This document shows positions 18,059 to 26,140 of a stretch of 64,000 bases of DNA, piece after piece. This stretch comes from Paenibacillus rhizosphaerae (GTDB lineage Bacteria > Bacillota > Bacilli > Paenibacillales > Paenibacillaceae). Both the position numbers and the translations under genes were made by a program. Location: the NCBI RefSeq assembly GCF_014192015.1, contig NZ_JACHXJ010000004.1, positions 399,233 to 463,232 of the forward strand, read 5' to 3'. The notes beneath the pieces are model-generated. The model had not been told where the DNA came from and ran no database searches. It saw only the letters and a list, made by a program, of their open reading frames with translations. Position 1 is the first letter of the stretch. The number at the start of each line of letters is the position of its first letter.

Positions 18059-18806
18059 TTTTTCTTTGCTGGTGGTCAATGAATGGCTCAAGATGGCCAA
18101 GAAGCGCAGCTTCTTCATTCCTTATGCGATCGCTGCGGTCGCCGCGATCGCCCTCGGCTGGATTCTCCAGCGCTGGGGAGGCGAGATGATGTCGGAGGCG
18201 AGCGCCCTGGATTATACGGTACTGATGGCGGGGATGAGCGGCTTTGGTCAAATGACGGCCATGCTGGCAATCATCTTCACGGCCGGCATCGTATCCGGGG
18301 AGCATGGCCAAGGAACGATCAAGTTCCTGCTGATCCGCGGGCAGAGCCGGTCCGCTGTTCTGGCATCCAAGTACACGGCGGCCGTCCTGTTTACGCTGTC
18401 GCTGGCCGTATGGCTGACGGTGCTGAGCTTCGCGGCGGGCGCGTTCTTCTTCGGCATGGATGCAGGGGAAGCCGGCTGGCGGGATGTGCTGGTGGCCGGT
18501 GGCAGCTCGTTGGTGTACAGCATGATTTTCATGACGCTGGCCTTTATGATGGGGGTGCTGACCCGGTCGACGGGAGCGGCGATGGGCGTAGGCATGGCCT
18601 CGGTGATGTTCAGCGGGATCGTTATTCCGAAAAGCTTCTATAAATACGTGCTGTTCCCGAACGCAGACCTGTCGGTGTACAGTCAGGGCGGACACGCACC
18701 GATTCAGGGGATGAGCCTGGGCTTTTCCATCGCCGTTCTGGCGGCATATCTCGTCTTGTTTCTTGTCGCCAGCTTTGTTACGTTTAAGAAACGTGATATA
18801 GCCTGA
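18051..18806 (+). CDS. ABC-2 type permease partner
   Basis: A 251-residue membrane protein with about six helices, starting at TTG within the end of the ATPase gene behind GGGAGGAAA. The motif GEHGQGTIKFLLIRGQSR after the second helix is typical of BcrB/YtrC-like ABC-2 permeases. Translational coupling by overlap points to a stoichiometric complex with the upstream ATPase. Confidence 0.85.
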   Translation: MRSFSLLVVNEWLKMAKKRSFFIPYAIAAVAAIALGWILQRWGGEMMSEASALDYTVLMAGMSGFGQMTAMLAIIFTAGIVSGEHGQGTIKFLLIRGQSRSAVLASKYTAAVLFTLSLAVWLTVLSFAAGAFFFGMDAGEAGWRDVLVAGGSSLVYSMIFMTLAFMMGVLTRSTGAAMGVGMASVMFSGIVIPKSFYKYVLFPNADLSVYSQGGHAPIQGMSLGFSIAVLAAYLVLFLVASFVTFKKRDIA

Positions 18807-18849
18807 TGCGCGGGAACGTAAGCTGACGGCGAAAGGAGTCTGTCCTGAA

Positions 18850-19266
18850 GTGAGTATTGAATTCGACAACAATTTGCCGATCTATCTGCAAATCATGAAC
18901 CATATCAAGAGACAAATTGTCTCGGGCATACTGCAGCCGGGCGATAAAATCCCTTCCGTAAGGGAACTGGCGGCCGATCTGCAGATCAACCCGAACACGA
19001 TCCAGCGAACGTTTCAGGAGCTGGAACGCGAGGAAGTCGTGGAGACCCGGCGCGGGCTGGGAAGATATGTGACAAGCGAGGAATCGAAGATTATGGCGAT
19101 TAAAAAGGAAATGGCGGGCGAATTGCTTCACCGGTTTATCCATGGCATGCAGGAGCTGGGGTTCGAAAATCAAGACATCGTCTCCATCGTAAGCGAAGCG
19201 GTCGCGGAGGACCGAAAGCAAAGCGTAAAGGAGGGGGCTAAGGGTGGAAACACTGCTCAAAGTTGA
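18850..19266 (+). CDS. GntR-family regulator, YtrA subfamily
   Basis: A short 138-residue regulator with a GTG start behind AAAGGAG (spacing 11). The N-terminal winged helix shows PIYLQIMNHIKRQIVSGILQ, PGDKIPSVRELA and NPNTIQRTFQELE. Only a short helical C-terminal dimerisation tail of about 60 residues is present, which defines the YtrA subgroup. The gene sits in the middle of the operon it probably controls and overlaps the following ATPase gene by 23 bases. Confidence 0.9.
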   Translation: MSIEFDNNLPIYLQIMNHIKRQIVSGILQPGDKIPSVRELAADLQINPNTIQRTFQELEREEVVETRRGLGRYVTSEESKIMAIKKEMAGELLHRFIHGMQELGFENQDIVSIVSEAVAEDRKQSVKEGAKGGNTAQS

Positions 19267-19942
19267 TGGCGTATCCAAGAAATACGGAGGAAAGCTGGCG
19301 CTGAACAGCGTGTCGCTTAGCATCGGACCGGGGCGGATCGTCGGCCTGCTCGGTTCGAACGGCAGCGGGAAAAGCACACTGATGCGGATCGCCGCCGGGC
19401 TGACGCCCCCTTCCTCGGGAAGCATTTCCGTGCTGGGCAAGCCGGTGGGCAAGGAGACGCGGAGCCTGATCTCTTATATGCCAGACTTGCCGCTGACGGA
19501 GAGCTGGATGCGGGTGAAGGATGCGGTTGCGTTTTACCAGGATTTCTATGCGGATTTCGACCTGGAAAAGGCGCGCGAGATGCTGGACTTTATGAATTTG
19601 AAGGAGAACGACCGGGTCAGCTCCCTTTCCAAGGGGATGGGCGAACGGCTGCAGCTGACGCTGGCCCTTTCCCGCCAAGTGAACCTGTATCTGCTCGACG
19701 AGCCGATCGGCGGCGTGGATCCGGTGGCCCGGGGCAAAATTCTGGACGCGATCGTCCGCTTTTACAGCGAAGACAGCAGCCTGATCGTCTGCACGCATCT
19801 GGTGCGCGACATGGAGCGGATTTTTGATGAAGTCATGTTTATCCAAGACGGCGTCATCGTCCTGCACGAGGAAGTCGAGAGTATCCGCATCAACCGTGGA
19901 AAAGGCATTGACGATCTGTTTAAAGAGGTGTTTGGCGAATGA
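19244..19942 (+). CDS. ABC transporter ATP-binding protein, YtrB type
   Basis: A 232-residue ATPase with a GTG start behind AAGGAGGGGG inside the end of the GntR gene. It shows Walker A GSNGSGKST, signature LSKGMGERLQ, Walker B LYLLDEPIGGVDP and H-loop CTHLV. It is compact, without the C-terminal extension of the first ATPase. It overlaps the next membrane gene by four bases (ATGA). ATPases next to YtrA-type regulators form exporters induced by wall-active peptides in Bacillus; whether that holds here is inference. Confidence 0.9.
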   Translation: METLLKVDGVSKKYGGKLALNSVSLSIGPGRIVGLLGSNGSGKSTLMRIAAGLTPPSSGSISVLGKPVGKETRSLISYMPDLPLTESWMRVKDAVAFYQDFYADFDLEKAREMLDFMNLKENDRVSSLSKGMGERLQLTLALSRQVNLYLLDEPIGGVDPVARGKILDAIVRFYSEDSSLIVCTHLVRDMERIFDEVMFIQDGVIVLHEEVESIRINRGKGIDDLFKEVFGE

Positions 19943-20682
19943 TCAAGCTGTTAAAATACGACTTAAAGCGCAACGCGACGCTGCTTCTCGGCGGGATGGC
20001 GATTCTCCTCCTGTGCGAGTTTTTCCTCCTCTGGTCCAGGACCACAGATGAAGTCAAAATCGTCCTTTCGGTTTTGTTCTTCGGCGCAGTCGCGGTGATT
20101 TACTTCATTTCCAGCCTCCGCGTGTTCGACTACAACATCACCACGGTCAGCCGCCGGCTCGTACCGGTAGGTGCCTTGTCTTATGTGGGAGCTTCCCTGC
20201 TGTACGGACTGCTGAACTCGCTGGTGCTGACCGTAATTGGCGCGGCGTTCACTGCCTATATGGTCGTCAGCTTAGGGGGCGGATTCAATTGGGTCGGCCA
20301 GATTCCGGTCTGGGCCATCGTGATGATCGTTGTAGAATATCTGTTTCTGCTGGTATACGGATTTTTGACTTTTTATGTGACGATCGCCTTGGCGCGCAGC
20401 CTGGCAACCAAGGGCGTGTTTTGGGTCGGACTGCTGATTTTTATCGTTCTGACCATCGTCCTGTCTTGGATTGAAGACTTTCTGTTCGGCCAGGATTCGT
20501 CCGCGCTGTTTGGAAGCGTGGATCTGGAGTGGAGCTCTCAGTCCGGCGTGCTGGCCCGGGAGCTGCCGGGTCTCCTGTCTGCCTGGCAAACCTGGGGCTC
20601 CATCGTGTTTGAGGGGCTGTTGTGCGTCGCCTTTTTGTACGTGATCAAATGGTGTATAGAGAAAAAGATTGAAGCTAGATAG
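19939..20682 (+). CDS. ABC transporter membrane subunit of the GntR-linked exporter
   Basis: A 247-residue protein with about six hydrophobic helices and little soluble sequence. The start ATG overlaps the stop of the preceding ATPase, which makes it the permease of that pair. It is weakly conserved, as usual for these subunits, and no specific motif was recognised. It is the last gene of the operon, followed by a bidirectional terminator. Confidence 0.8.
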   Translation: MIKLLKYDLKRNATLLLGGMAILLLCEFFLLWSRTTDEVKIVLSVLFFGAVAVIYFISSLRVFDYNITTVSRRLVPVGALSYVGASLLYGLLNSLVLTVIGAAFTAYMVVSLGGGFNWVGQIPVWAIVMIVVEYLFLLVYGFLTFYVTIALARSLATKGVFWVGLLIFIVLTIVLSWIEDFLFGQDSSALFGSVDLEWSSQSGVLARELPGLLSAWQTWGSIVFEGLLCVAFLYVIKWCIEKKIEAR

Positions 20683-20777
20683 GGAAAAGGGTTGGCCTTG
20701 AGCGGCGTTACGTTTGAAGACCGAATGCAGAGGTAACCGTGCCGCCGTTTGCTATAGAGAGAAGAGTTAGGGAACTT

Positions 20778-20834
20778 AAAAAAGTACCCGTACACGGACA
20801 CTTCAAAAAGTGTTTGGTGTACGGGTACTTTTTT
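20778..20834. terminator. Bidirectional terminator with nested hairpin
   Basis: Arms 20778-20795 and 20817-20834 are complementary (A6 plus AGTACCCGTACAC), and a second small hairpin (ACACTT/AAGTGT) sits in the loop. A and T tracts on the two outer sides let it stop transcription from the exporter operon (+) and the GNAT gene (-). Confidence 0.85.
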
Positions 20835-20873
20835 GCTCCTCACACAACTTATAGGCTCCTGCTTCACCGAATT

Positions 20874-21341
20874 TTACCCGTCCTGCCGCCCCTTTTCCAT
20901 ATAAACCAGACTCAACTGTTCGTTGATGACGGCGGACCGAACAATGCGGTATCCGATGCTTTCGTACAGCCGGATATTTTTAACGCTCCGGTGGCCCGTA
21001 AATAATTCAAACTTGGATGCTGCGGGGAAGGAAGACTCAACTTCGGCCATCAGCCGCTTGCCGATGCCCCGGTTCTGATGGCCGGGATGGACGATCAGTT
21101 TGCCGATATGGCAGGCTTCTCCGTCAAGGCGTCCGCGTACGGACCCGACGATCCTGCCGCTAACAACCGCTTTGATCAGCACATGGTCTCCGAACTGCTC
21201 CCGGATCTCTTTCAAAGTTTGCGTCAGGGGCTCAATAGCGTAGTCGCCGTACAGCTCGGCCTCACTGATATAGGCCAGCTTTTGCAGCTGCAGGATTTCC
21301 TCCGCGTCCGCCTCATGGGCACGAAAAATTTCTACACTCAT
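20874..21341 (-). CDS. GNAT-family N-acetyltransferase
   Basis: A 155-residue acetyltransferase. The acetyl-CoA binding motif is visible as VHPGHQNRGIGKRLMAEVE (Q/RxxGxG/A), followed by ELFTGHRSVKNIRLYESIGYRIV, the usual beta-alpha end of the fold. The substrate is unknown. It is monocistronic, convergent with the exporter operon and shares its terminator. Confidence 0.88.
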   Translation of the reverse strand: MSVEIFRAHEADAEEILQLQKLAYISEAELYGDYAIEPLTQTLKEIREQFGDHVLIKAVVSGRIVGSVRGRLDGEACHIGKLIVHPGHQNRGIGKRLMAEVESSFPAASKFELFTGHRSVKNIRLYESIGYRIVRSAVINEQLSLVYMEKGRQDG

Positions 21342-21620
21342 CTCCGCTCATCTCACCTTTCTCTTGGCTCAGCTCGTTCCAAACCATACTGGTAAAATCA
21401 GGTGTATTCTACCACCATGATCACCGGGTGACAACCAGGCCGGATCACGGAGACGAAGGTACCGCCGCTCCCGAGCGGATATCTTTAAAAAATCACTTTA
21501 TCTCGGGAGTGCGCTTCCTTTAAAATAGAGAGATAAGGTCTGTGAACATTTTCCAATTTTGTGAAGGTCAGCAGATCATTACGGATCCATATTTTCGAGC
21601 CAGCGAAAGTGAGGAATGAC

Positions 21621-22478
21621 ATGAACGGAGGAATAGTCCGACTGCGGGAAATTCTGGATGACATTACGCCATCGGAGCGCAAGGTGGCCGATTTTATTCT
21701 GCAGCACCCGGGCGAGATGATCGGGCTTTCGATCGCCGAGTTGTCCCGCCGGAGCGGGGGAAGCCAGGCCGCCGTCGTCAGACTGTGCAAATCGGCCGGA
21801 TTTAAAAGCTATCAGGAGCTGATGCTCAAAGTGGCGGGCGATCTGCAGGAAGGCCAGGAGGAGCCCGGAGGTTATCAAGAGATCCGCCCGCATGACTCGG
21901 TGGATGCCATTATTCATAATGTGACGAATAACAATATTCAGTCGATCCGCAACACGGTTAAGGTGCTGGACAAGCACATGGTTGAAAGGGCGATCGAGGC
22001 GCTCGGCCAGGCGGAGCGGATTTTTTTCTTCGGGATCGGTGCCTCGAACCTCATTGCCCAGGATGCGCAGCACAAGTTTTTGCGGATCAACAAGCCGAGC
22101 TTTTCGTTTGCCGACCCGCATCTGCAGCTGACTTCTTCGGTGCTGCTCACGGAGAGGGATGCCGCCGTCGGTATTTCGTATTCCGGCAAAACGGATTATG
22201 TCATCTCCGGCATGAAAGCCGCCAAGGAGGCGGGGGCGGTGACGATCTGCATTACGAAATACGGAAACTCGCCGCTGAGCGAGATTGCCGACATCCAGCT
22301 GTATACGTCATCGACCGAAAACGACATCCGCAGCGGGGCGACCGCCTCCCGGATCACCCAGCTGAACATCATCGACATGCTATACCTGGGCGTCGCCAGC
22401 CGCAGCTATGACCAGTCGGTGGACTACCTGGAGAAAAGCCGGGCGATGATCGACAAGACGAAGCAAAAGGGAGGCTGA
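21621..22478 (+). CDS. MurR/RpiR-family transcriptional regulator
   Basis: A 285-residue regulator. The ATG at 21621 fits AGTGAGGAA just upstream and starts at the usual family N-terminus (IVRLREILDDITPSERKVADFI). The N-terminal HTH (LSIAELSRRSGGSQAAVVRLCKS) is followed by a SIS domain that binds a phosphosugar (FFFGIGASNL, GISYSGKT, TICIT). No metabolic gene is adjacent, so its targets are unknown. An inverted repeat TTATCTC (21498-21504) / GAGATAA (21530-21536) spans the probable promoter and may be its own operator. Confidence 0.9.
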   Translation: MNGGIVRLREILDDITPSERKVADFILQHPGEMIGLSIAELSRRSGGSQAAVVRLCKSAGFKSYQELMLKVAGDLQEGQEEPGGYQEIRPHDSVDAIIHNVTNNNIQSIRNTVKVLDKHMVERAIEALGQAERIFFFGIGASNLIAQDAQHKFLRINKPSFSFADPHLQLTSSVLLTERDAAVGISYSGKTDYVISGMKAAKEAGAVTICITKYGNSPLSEIADIQLYTSSTENDIRSGATASRITQLNIIDMLYLGVASRSYDQSVDYLEKSRAMIDKTKQKGG

Positions 22479-22586
22479 GCTCCGAGAGCACGGGACCTGT
22501 TGGAGCGCGCCATTCCGCGCAGGGTCTCGTCCATGGCCTCGTCCGTACTCGCGAAGACATGCCCATTACGTAGCAACGATGTGGCA

Positions 22587-22620
22587 AGGGGCTGCTCCGT
22601 TTATGCCGGGGCAGCCTTTT
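22587..22620 (+). terminator. Rho-independent terminator after the RpiR gene
   Basis: GGCTGCTCCG (22590-22599) pairs with 22607-22616 with one G-T pair, followed by TTTT. It lies about 110 bases after the stop codon. The rest of the 476-base gap up to 22954 shows only the ECF-type promoter listed separately. Confidence 0.75.
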
Positions 22621-22882
22621 AGCGTGGGCAAAAAGACTCGTATCGACTTCCTTTTCCATTAAGAGTGCTGTGTCCGATGCCTTGAATCATATAACCATAC
22701 TGCGACTTCTCCAATCGCTTCGGCCGGTAAGATTCGGAAAACAGGAAAAACTTCAAACTTTTGGTTTCCCTCCAGCAGCAGACAAATTATACTTGAATTT
22801 GACAAAATGCCATCAAGGCTTGAATGGAGAGCGTTTTGGGAGGATATATACATCCTTGCATAGTCGGAAGTGAAATTCATTT

Positions 22883-22907
22883 GGAACCCGCTGGAAGGTC
22901 CGACGTA
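22883..22907 (+). promoter_or_regulatory. ECF-type sigma promoter of the GspS-like/K+ channel operon
   Basis: GGAACC (22883-22888) and CGTA (22904-22907) give AAC-N16-CGT, the spacing of Bacillus ECF (sigma-W/M/X-like) promoters. Transcription would start near 22914, 41 bases before the first gene. It fits an envelope-stress role for the membrane and secreted proteins encoded downstream. Confidence 0.55.
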
Positions 22908-22954
22908 AAAAAATGCTGTAAAGTACAAAGCAATAAAATAAGGGGTGTAACGAA

Positions 22955-23170
22955 ATGGGAAATGAGATGGATGTCATTTTGGTCGAGAAGATGTCAAACG
23001 GCAGCCTGCGGACCATGGATGAGCGCAGATGGGGCATGAATATGGTGGCTGCGCTTGAGCATGTCAACTATATCGTCGTCGGCGGCAAGGAATACGAAAC
23101 GATTGAGGGAAGGCTGAATGTCGACACCGGCAAGCTGGAGCTTCTGCTGGTGCAGATACGAAACGAGTAA
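22955..23170 (+). CDS. Conserved small protein of unknown function
   Basis: A 71-residue soluble, acidic protein, ATG start after AAGGGGTG. It has no membrane segment or known motif. The pattern (two helices, then strands such as NYIVVGGKEYETIEGRLN and KLELLLVQI) suggests a small alpha/beta fold. It is the first gene of the operon with the Ser/Gly-tailed protein, ATP-grasp ligase, DUF350 and K+ channel, 29 bases before the next gene. I do not recognise the family. Confidence 0.65.
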   Translation: MGNEMDVILVEKMSNGSLRTMDERRWGMNMVAALEHVNYIVVGGKEYETIEGRLNVDTGKLELLLVQIRNE

Positions 23171-23199
23171 CAGGGAATTCGGCGAAAGGAGATGCGATC

Positions 23200-23895
23200 A
23201 TGGCAAACGAAGAAAAGGCGAAGCGGAGCGACGAATCCGGATCGAGACGGTTTCCGGTCGAAGGGAAGGCAGCCCGGGCATTATCCACGTCCCTGGGCGT
23301 AGCGCTGCTGGCCAATGCCTTTCTGATCCCGGGAGCGACAGCGGCCGGAGCGTCGGCCAATACATCAGGTGACCAGACCGCGGCGGATGAACCGATCCTG
23401 GTCTCCTGGTCGACAGAGGAAGTTAAGCAGTATTTTGATAAAAACACGGACTGGAACATTCCGCTTAAGGAGCAGCCGGAGGAAGACCAGGAAGGGCAAT
23501 CGGCGTCGGCAGGCTCCGGAACGTCGGGGGGCGGAACGACCGTCATTAACAATTACGGCTCGGCTCATTCGGGATTCGGCTGGGATGACCTGCTGCTGTA
23601 CCACATGCTGTTCAACAGCGGATCCAGCTACTCTACCACCAATTATTACAATGGCCGGCCGACGTACTACACCGGCACCAGCCAAACGTATAAGCCGCGG
23701 ACCTATACCAGCGGCACGTTCCAGAACAAGCCGGTCGTCGGCTCGACGGTCCGTCCGAAGACGTCGACTTCGACCGGGTCGATCACCCGGAGGGGAACGT
23801 CGTCCTCGTCCGGCAGTATCGGCGGCAAGTCGAGCGGATTCAGCTCTTCTTCAAGCTCCCACTCCAGCTCCAGAAGCAGCGGGTTTGGCGGATGA
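23200..23895 (+). CDS. Secreted or membrane protein with Ser/Gly-rich tail, YgiB/YjfM-like
   Basis: A 231-residue protein. A basic N-terminus precedes one hydrophobic segment (about 28-50, LSTSLGVALLANAFLIPGATAAG) acting as signal or anchor. An acidic linker follows, then a Tyr/Asn/Thr-rich region and a tail of about 45 residues composed almost only of Ser, Gly, Arg and Phe, ending SSRSSGFGG. The tail and the neighbouring GspS-like ligase and DUF350 genes recall the E. coli YjfM/YgiB (DUF1190) proteins; this likeness is by composition and context, not clear homology. It overlaps the ligase gene by four bases. The exposed tail is a candidate target of the ligase (inference). Confidence 0.6.
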   Translation: MANEEKAKRSDESGSRRFPVEGKAARALSTSLGVALLANAFLIPGATAAGASANTSGDQTAADEPILVSWSTEEVKQYFDKNTDWNIPLKEQPEEDQEGQSASAGSGTSGGGTTVINNYGSAHSGFGWDDLLLYHMLFNSGSSYSTTNYYNGRPTYYTGTSQTYKPRTYTSGTFQNKPVVGSTVRPKTSTSTGSITRRGTSSSSGSIGGKSSGFSSSSSSHSSSRSSGFGG

Positions 23896-25085
23896 GCAGC
23901 GTATTTGAGGTGCTTGCCCCAGGAACCGGCGAACGCGCGGAGCGGGTGGAGCAGCTGCGGCAGCTGGGCTTTGCCTGGGCCGATCTGGAGGACGAGGAGT
24001 ATTGGCTGGATCAGATTGTCGTCATGAACGGGGAGACGTACCGCGAACTCGAGGAGGCCTCCTCGAGGCTGTGGAGCGTGCTCGACAAGACGGTCCGCTA
24101 TGTTCATAAGCGCCGCGACCTGTATGAGCTGATCGGCATTCCGCAGATTTTGTGGGATATGCTGGACGACTGTCCGATTCCCGAAAAGGGTTTGATCAGC
24201 CGCTATGCCCGGTTCGATTACGCGGTCGGCCATGACGGAAGCATCAAGCTGTATGAGCTGAACGCTGATACGCCAACCGGCTATGTGGAAGCGTCGATCG
24301 CGACCCCCTGGCTGTGCGGCGAAGCGGGAATTCCGACCCCGAATGGGCGGATGAAGGAGCTTGTAAAGGCTGCTTGGGCCGTGGAGCGCCCGGATACCGC
24401 CGCCTGCGTCGCCTACGGCAGCCACCTCGAGGACTCGGGAACGATTGAAGCGCTGGTGAAACACAGCGGCCTTCCCGTGACCTGCGTCGACTGCTTCGAC
24501 TTGTGGATCGACGAGGGGATTGTCAAGGACGCGACAGGCCGGGAAATCAAGCGGATGTTCGCGCTGTATCCGAAGGAGTGGATGGCCGTTGATGACGGCG
24601 GGGACGCGCTCGCCTATGCGATCGAAACCGGCAAGCTCGCGCTTTTTAACGGACCGCACAGCATCCTGCTGCAGTCCAAGGGACTGCTGGCGGCAGCCTG
24701 GGGCCTGTATGAACTGGGCCTCCTGTTTGACGAGCAGGAGCAGGAGGCGGTAGAGAAATATATTTTGCCGACCTACAATAAGCCCGTGTTCTCGGGAAGC
24801 TATGTGTCCAAATCGATGTTCGGCCGCGAGGGCGGATCGGTGAGGATGTTCAATGAACAAGGAGAGATGGATATCCAGGACGAAGCCGGATTCGACACGA
24901 GCGTCCTGTTCCCGTCCGTCTATCAGCTTCGGGCGGAGCTGCCCCGGTTAGAGACCGCCGCAGGACCGCTGCACCTGCTGACCGGTATGTTCGTGATCAA
25001 TGGACAGCCGTGCGGGCTGCTCGGAAGAGCGGGCGGATTGATTACGGGGAATACGAGCCATTTTATCGCGATGGGAGTGAAGTGA
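23892..25085 (+). CDS. Glutathionylspermidine synthase-like ATP-grasp ligase, YjfC type
   Basis: A 397-residue protein starting at ATG within the stop of the preceding gene. It resembles the synthetase half of GspS: a helical start, the YELNADTPTGYVEAS segment, LFNGPHSILLQSKGLLAA and the C-terminal VINGQPCGLLGRAGGLITGN containing ATP- and metal-binding residues. GspS-like ATP-grasp enzymes join a carboxylate to an amine such as spermidine. The amidase half of E. coli GspS is absent, as in YjfC/YgiC. The acceptor is unknown; the Ser/Gly-tailed protein encoded just upstream is a candidate. Confidence 0.85.
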   Translation: MSSVFEVLAPGTGERAERVEQLRQLGFAWADLEDEEYWLDQIVVMNGETYRELEEASSRLWSVLDKTVRYVHKRRDLYELIGIPQILWDMLDDCPIPEKGLISRYARFDYAVGHDGSIKLYELNADTPTGYVEASIATPWLCGEAGIPTPNGRMKELVKAAWAVERPDTAACVAYGSHLEDSGTIEALVKHSGLPVTCVDCFDLWIDEGIVKDATGREIKRMFALYPKEWMAVDDGGDALAYAIETGKLALFNGPHSILLQSKGLLAAAWGLYELGLLFDEQEQEAVEKYILPTYNKPVFSGSYVSKSMFGREGGSVRMFNEQGEMDIQDEAGFDTSVLFPSVYQLRAELPRLETAAGPLHLLTGMFVINGQPCGLLGRAGGLITGNTSHFIAMGVK

Positions 25086-25718
25086 ATGAAGACCAAGCAC
25101 AAATTCATCCGGACGGGTCTGGGGCTGTTCCTGCTTGCGACGCTCCTGCTGAGCGCATGCTCCTCGAATGAACCCTCCGTATTCGATACAAGCGTGACGT
25201 CGGAGGATACGAGCGTATCCCGGGTGCCTTGGGATTACCGGATTGTCGAAGGGACGGTCGGCGATCTCATCGGCAGCGACATGACGGTCCTTCCAAACAA
25301 CGAGCTGATGCCCAACGACGGCAATTATGCCACGGGGGACAAAATTTGGTCTTTGCAGTACATGGACGCCGAGATGACGACCGATGCCAGCCAGCGGACC
25401 GACGTCAACCTGTCCGCCTGGGAAACGATCAAGACGTTCAAGTCGCAGGAAGAAGCCAAGAAGGACATGGATAATCTGAAAATCAACGTGACGACCGAAG
25501 TCGACCTGGTCGGCGTATACCAAACAAAATACAAGGATCAGACGCGGGACTTTGCGGTCGTCGAGCTGCCTTCCGGCAACCGGATCAAGCAGCCGATCGA
25601 CGATGCGCGTTACAAGGAACTGGAGAAGAAAAAGAAGGTTTCCGTCAAACTCGAGGAAGTTCATGATTTCGCCGATTACGATTCGGCATACGCAAAATTC
25701 AGGGGGTGGGCCAGTTAA
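25086..25718 (+). CDS. DUF4247-type lipoprotein
   Basis: A 210-residue lipoprotein. Its signal peptide ends in the lipobox LSAC (Cys at about 22), directly followed by a mature domain of mixed alpha/beta character with no catalytic motif that I can see. It starts with no gap after the ligase gene and overlaps the DUF350 gene by 13 bases. Such lipoproteins occur beside GspS-like ligases and DUF350 proteins in Bacillota; function is unestablished. It should sit on the outer face of the membrane. Confidence 0.75.
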   Translation: MKTKHKFIRTGLGLFLLATLLLSACSSNEPSVFDTSVTSEDTSVSRVPWDYRIVEGTVGDLIGSDMTVLPNNELMPNDGNYATGDKIWSLQYMDAEMTTDASQRTDVNLSAWETIKTFKSQEEAKKDMDNLKINVTTEVDLVGVYQTKYKDQTRDFAVVELPSGNRIKQPIDDARYKELEKKKKVSVKLEEVHDFADYDSAYAKFRGWAS

Positions 25719-26107
25719 TGGTCGTCGTTAATATTATCGTCAGTGTCATCGTCATCATCATCCTGCAGCTGCTCGGTATGGTGATTTTTAGCTGGATGAC
25801 GCCGTTTAAGGACATGGAAGAGCTGAAGAAAGGCAATACGGCCGTCGGCATTGCGCTTGGAGGTAAATTTTTGGGGACGGCTATCATTCTCGGCGTAGCG
25901 GCTTATACGAATACGTCCATTTGGTTTTTGGCCATGTGGTTTGCCGTCGGGTATGTGTGTCTGGTCGCCGTGTACTGGATCTTTGAGCTGGTGACCCCGG
26001 GCTTTAAAATTTCCGAGCAGCTGCAAAAGGGAAATACGGCCATCGCCGTCCTCTTGTCCATGGTATTCGTCGGTATGGCTTTTGCCATCAGCAGTCTGAT
26101 TGTATAG
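25706..26107 (+). CDS. DUF350 membrane protein, YjfL type
   Basis: A 133-residue protein with four membrane helices in two similar halves. Each half carries the pattern KGNTAxxIxLxxxFxGxA (residues about 44-60 and 108-124), the internal duplication typical of DUF350. Start codon choice is uncertain: GTG at 25706 overlaps the lipoprotein end, and an in-frame ATG lies at 25718. YjfL homologues accompany GspS-like ligases in many bacteria; their role is unknown. Confidence 0.85.
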   Translation: MGQLMVVVNIIVSVIVIIILQLLGMVIFSWMTPFKDMEELKKGNTAVGIALGGKFLGTAIILGVAAYTNTSIWFLAMWFAVGYVCLVAVYWIFELVTPGFKISEQLQKGNTAIAVLLSMVFVGMAFAISSLIV

Positions 26108-26140
26108 GGCTGTAAATCAAGCTGTCATGCTGAAGAGAGG

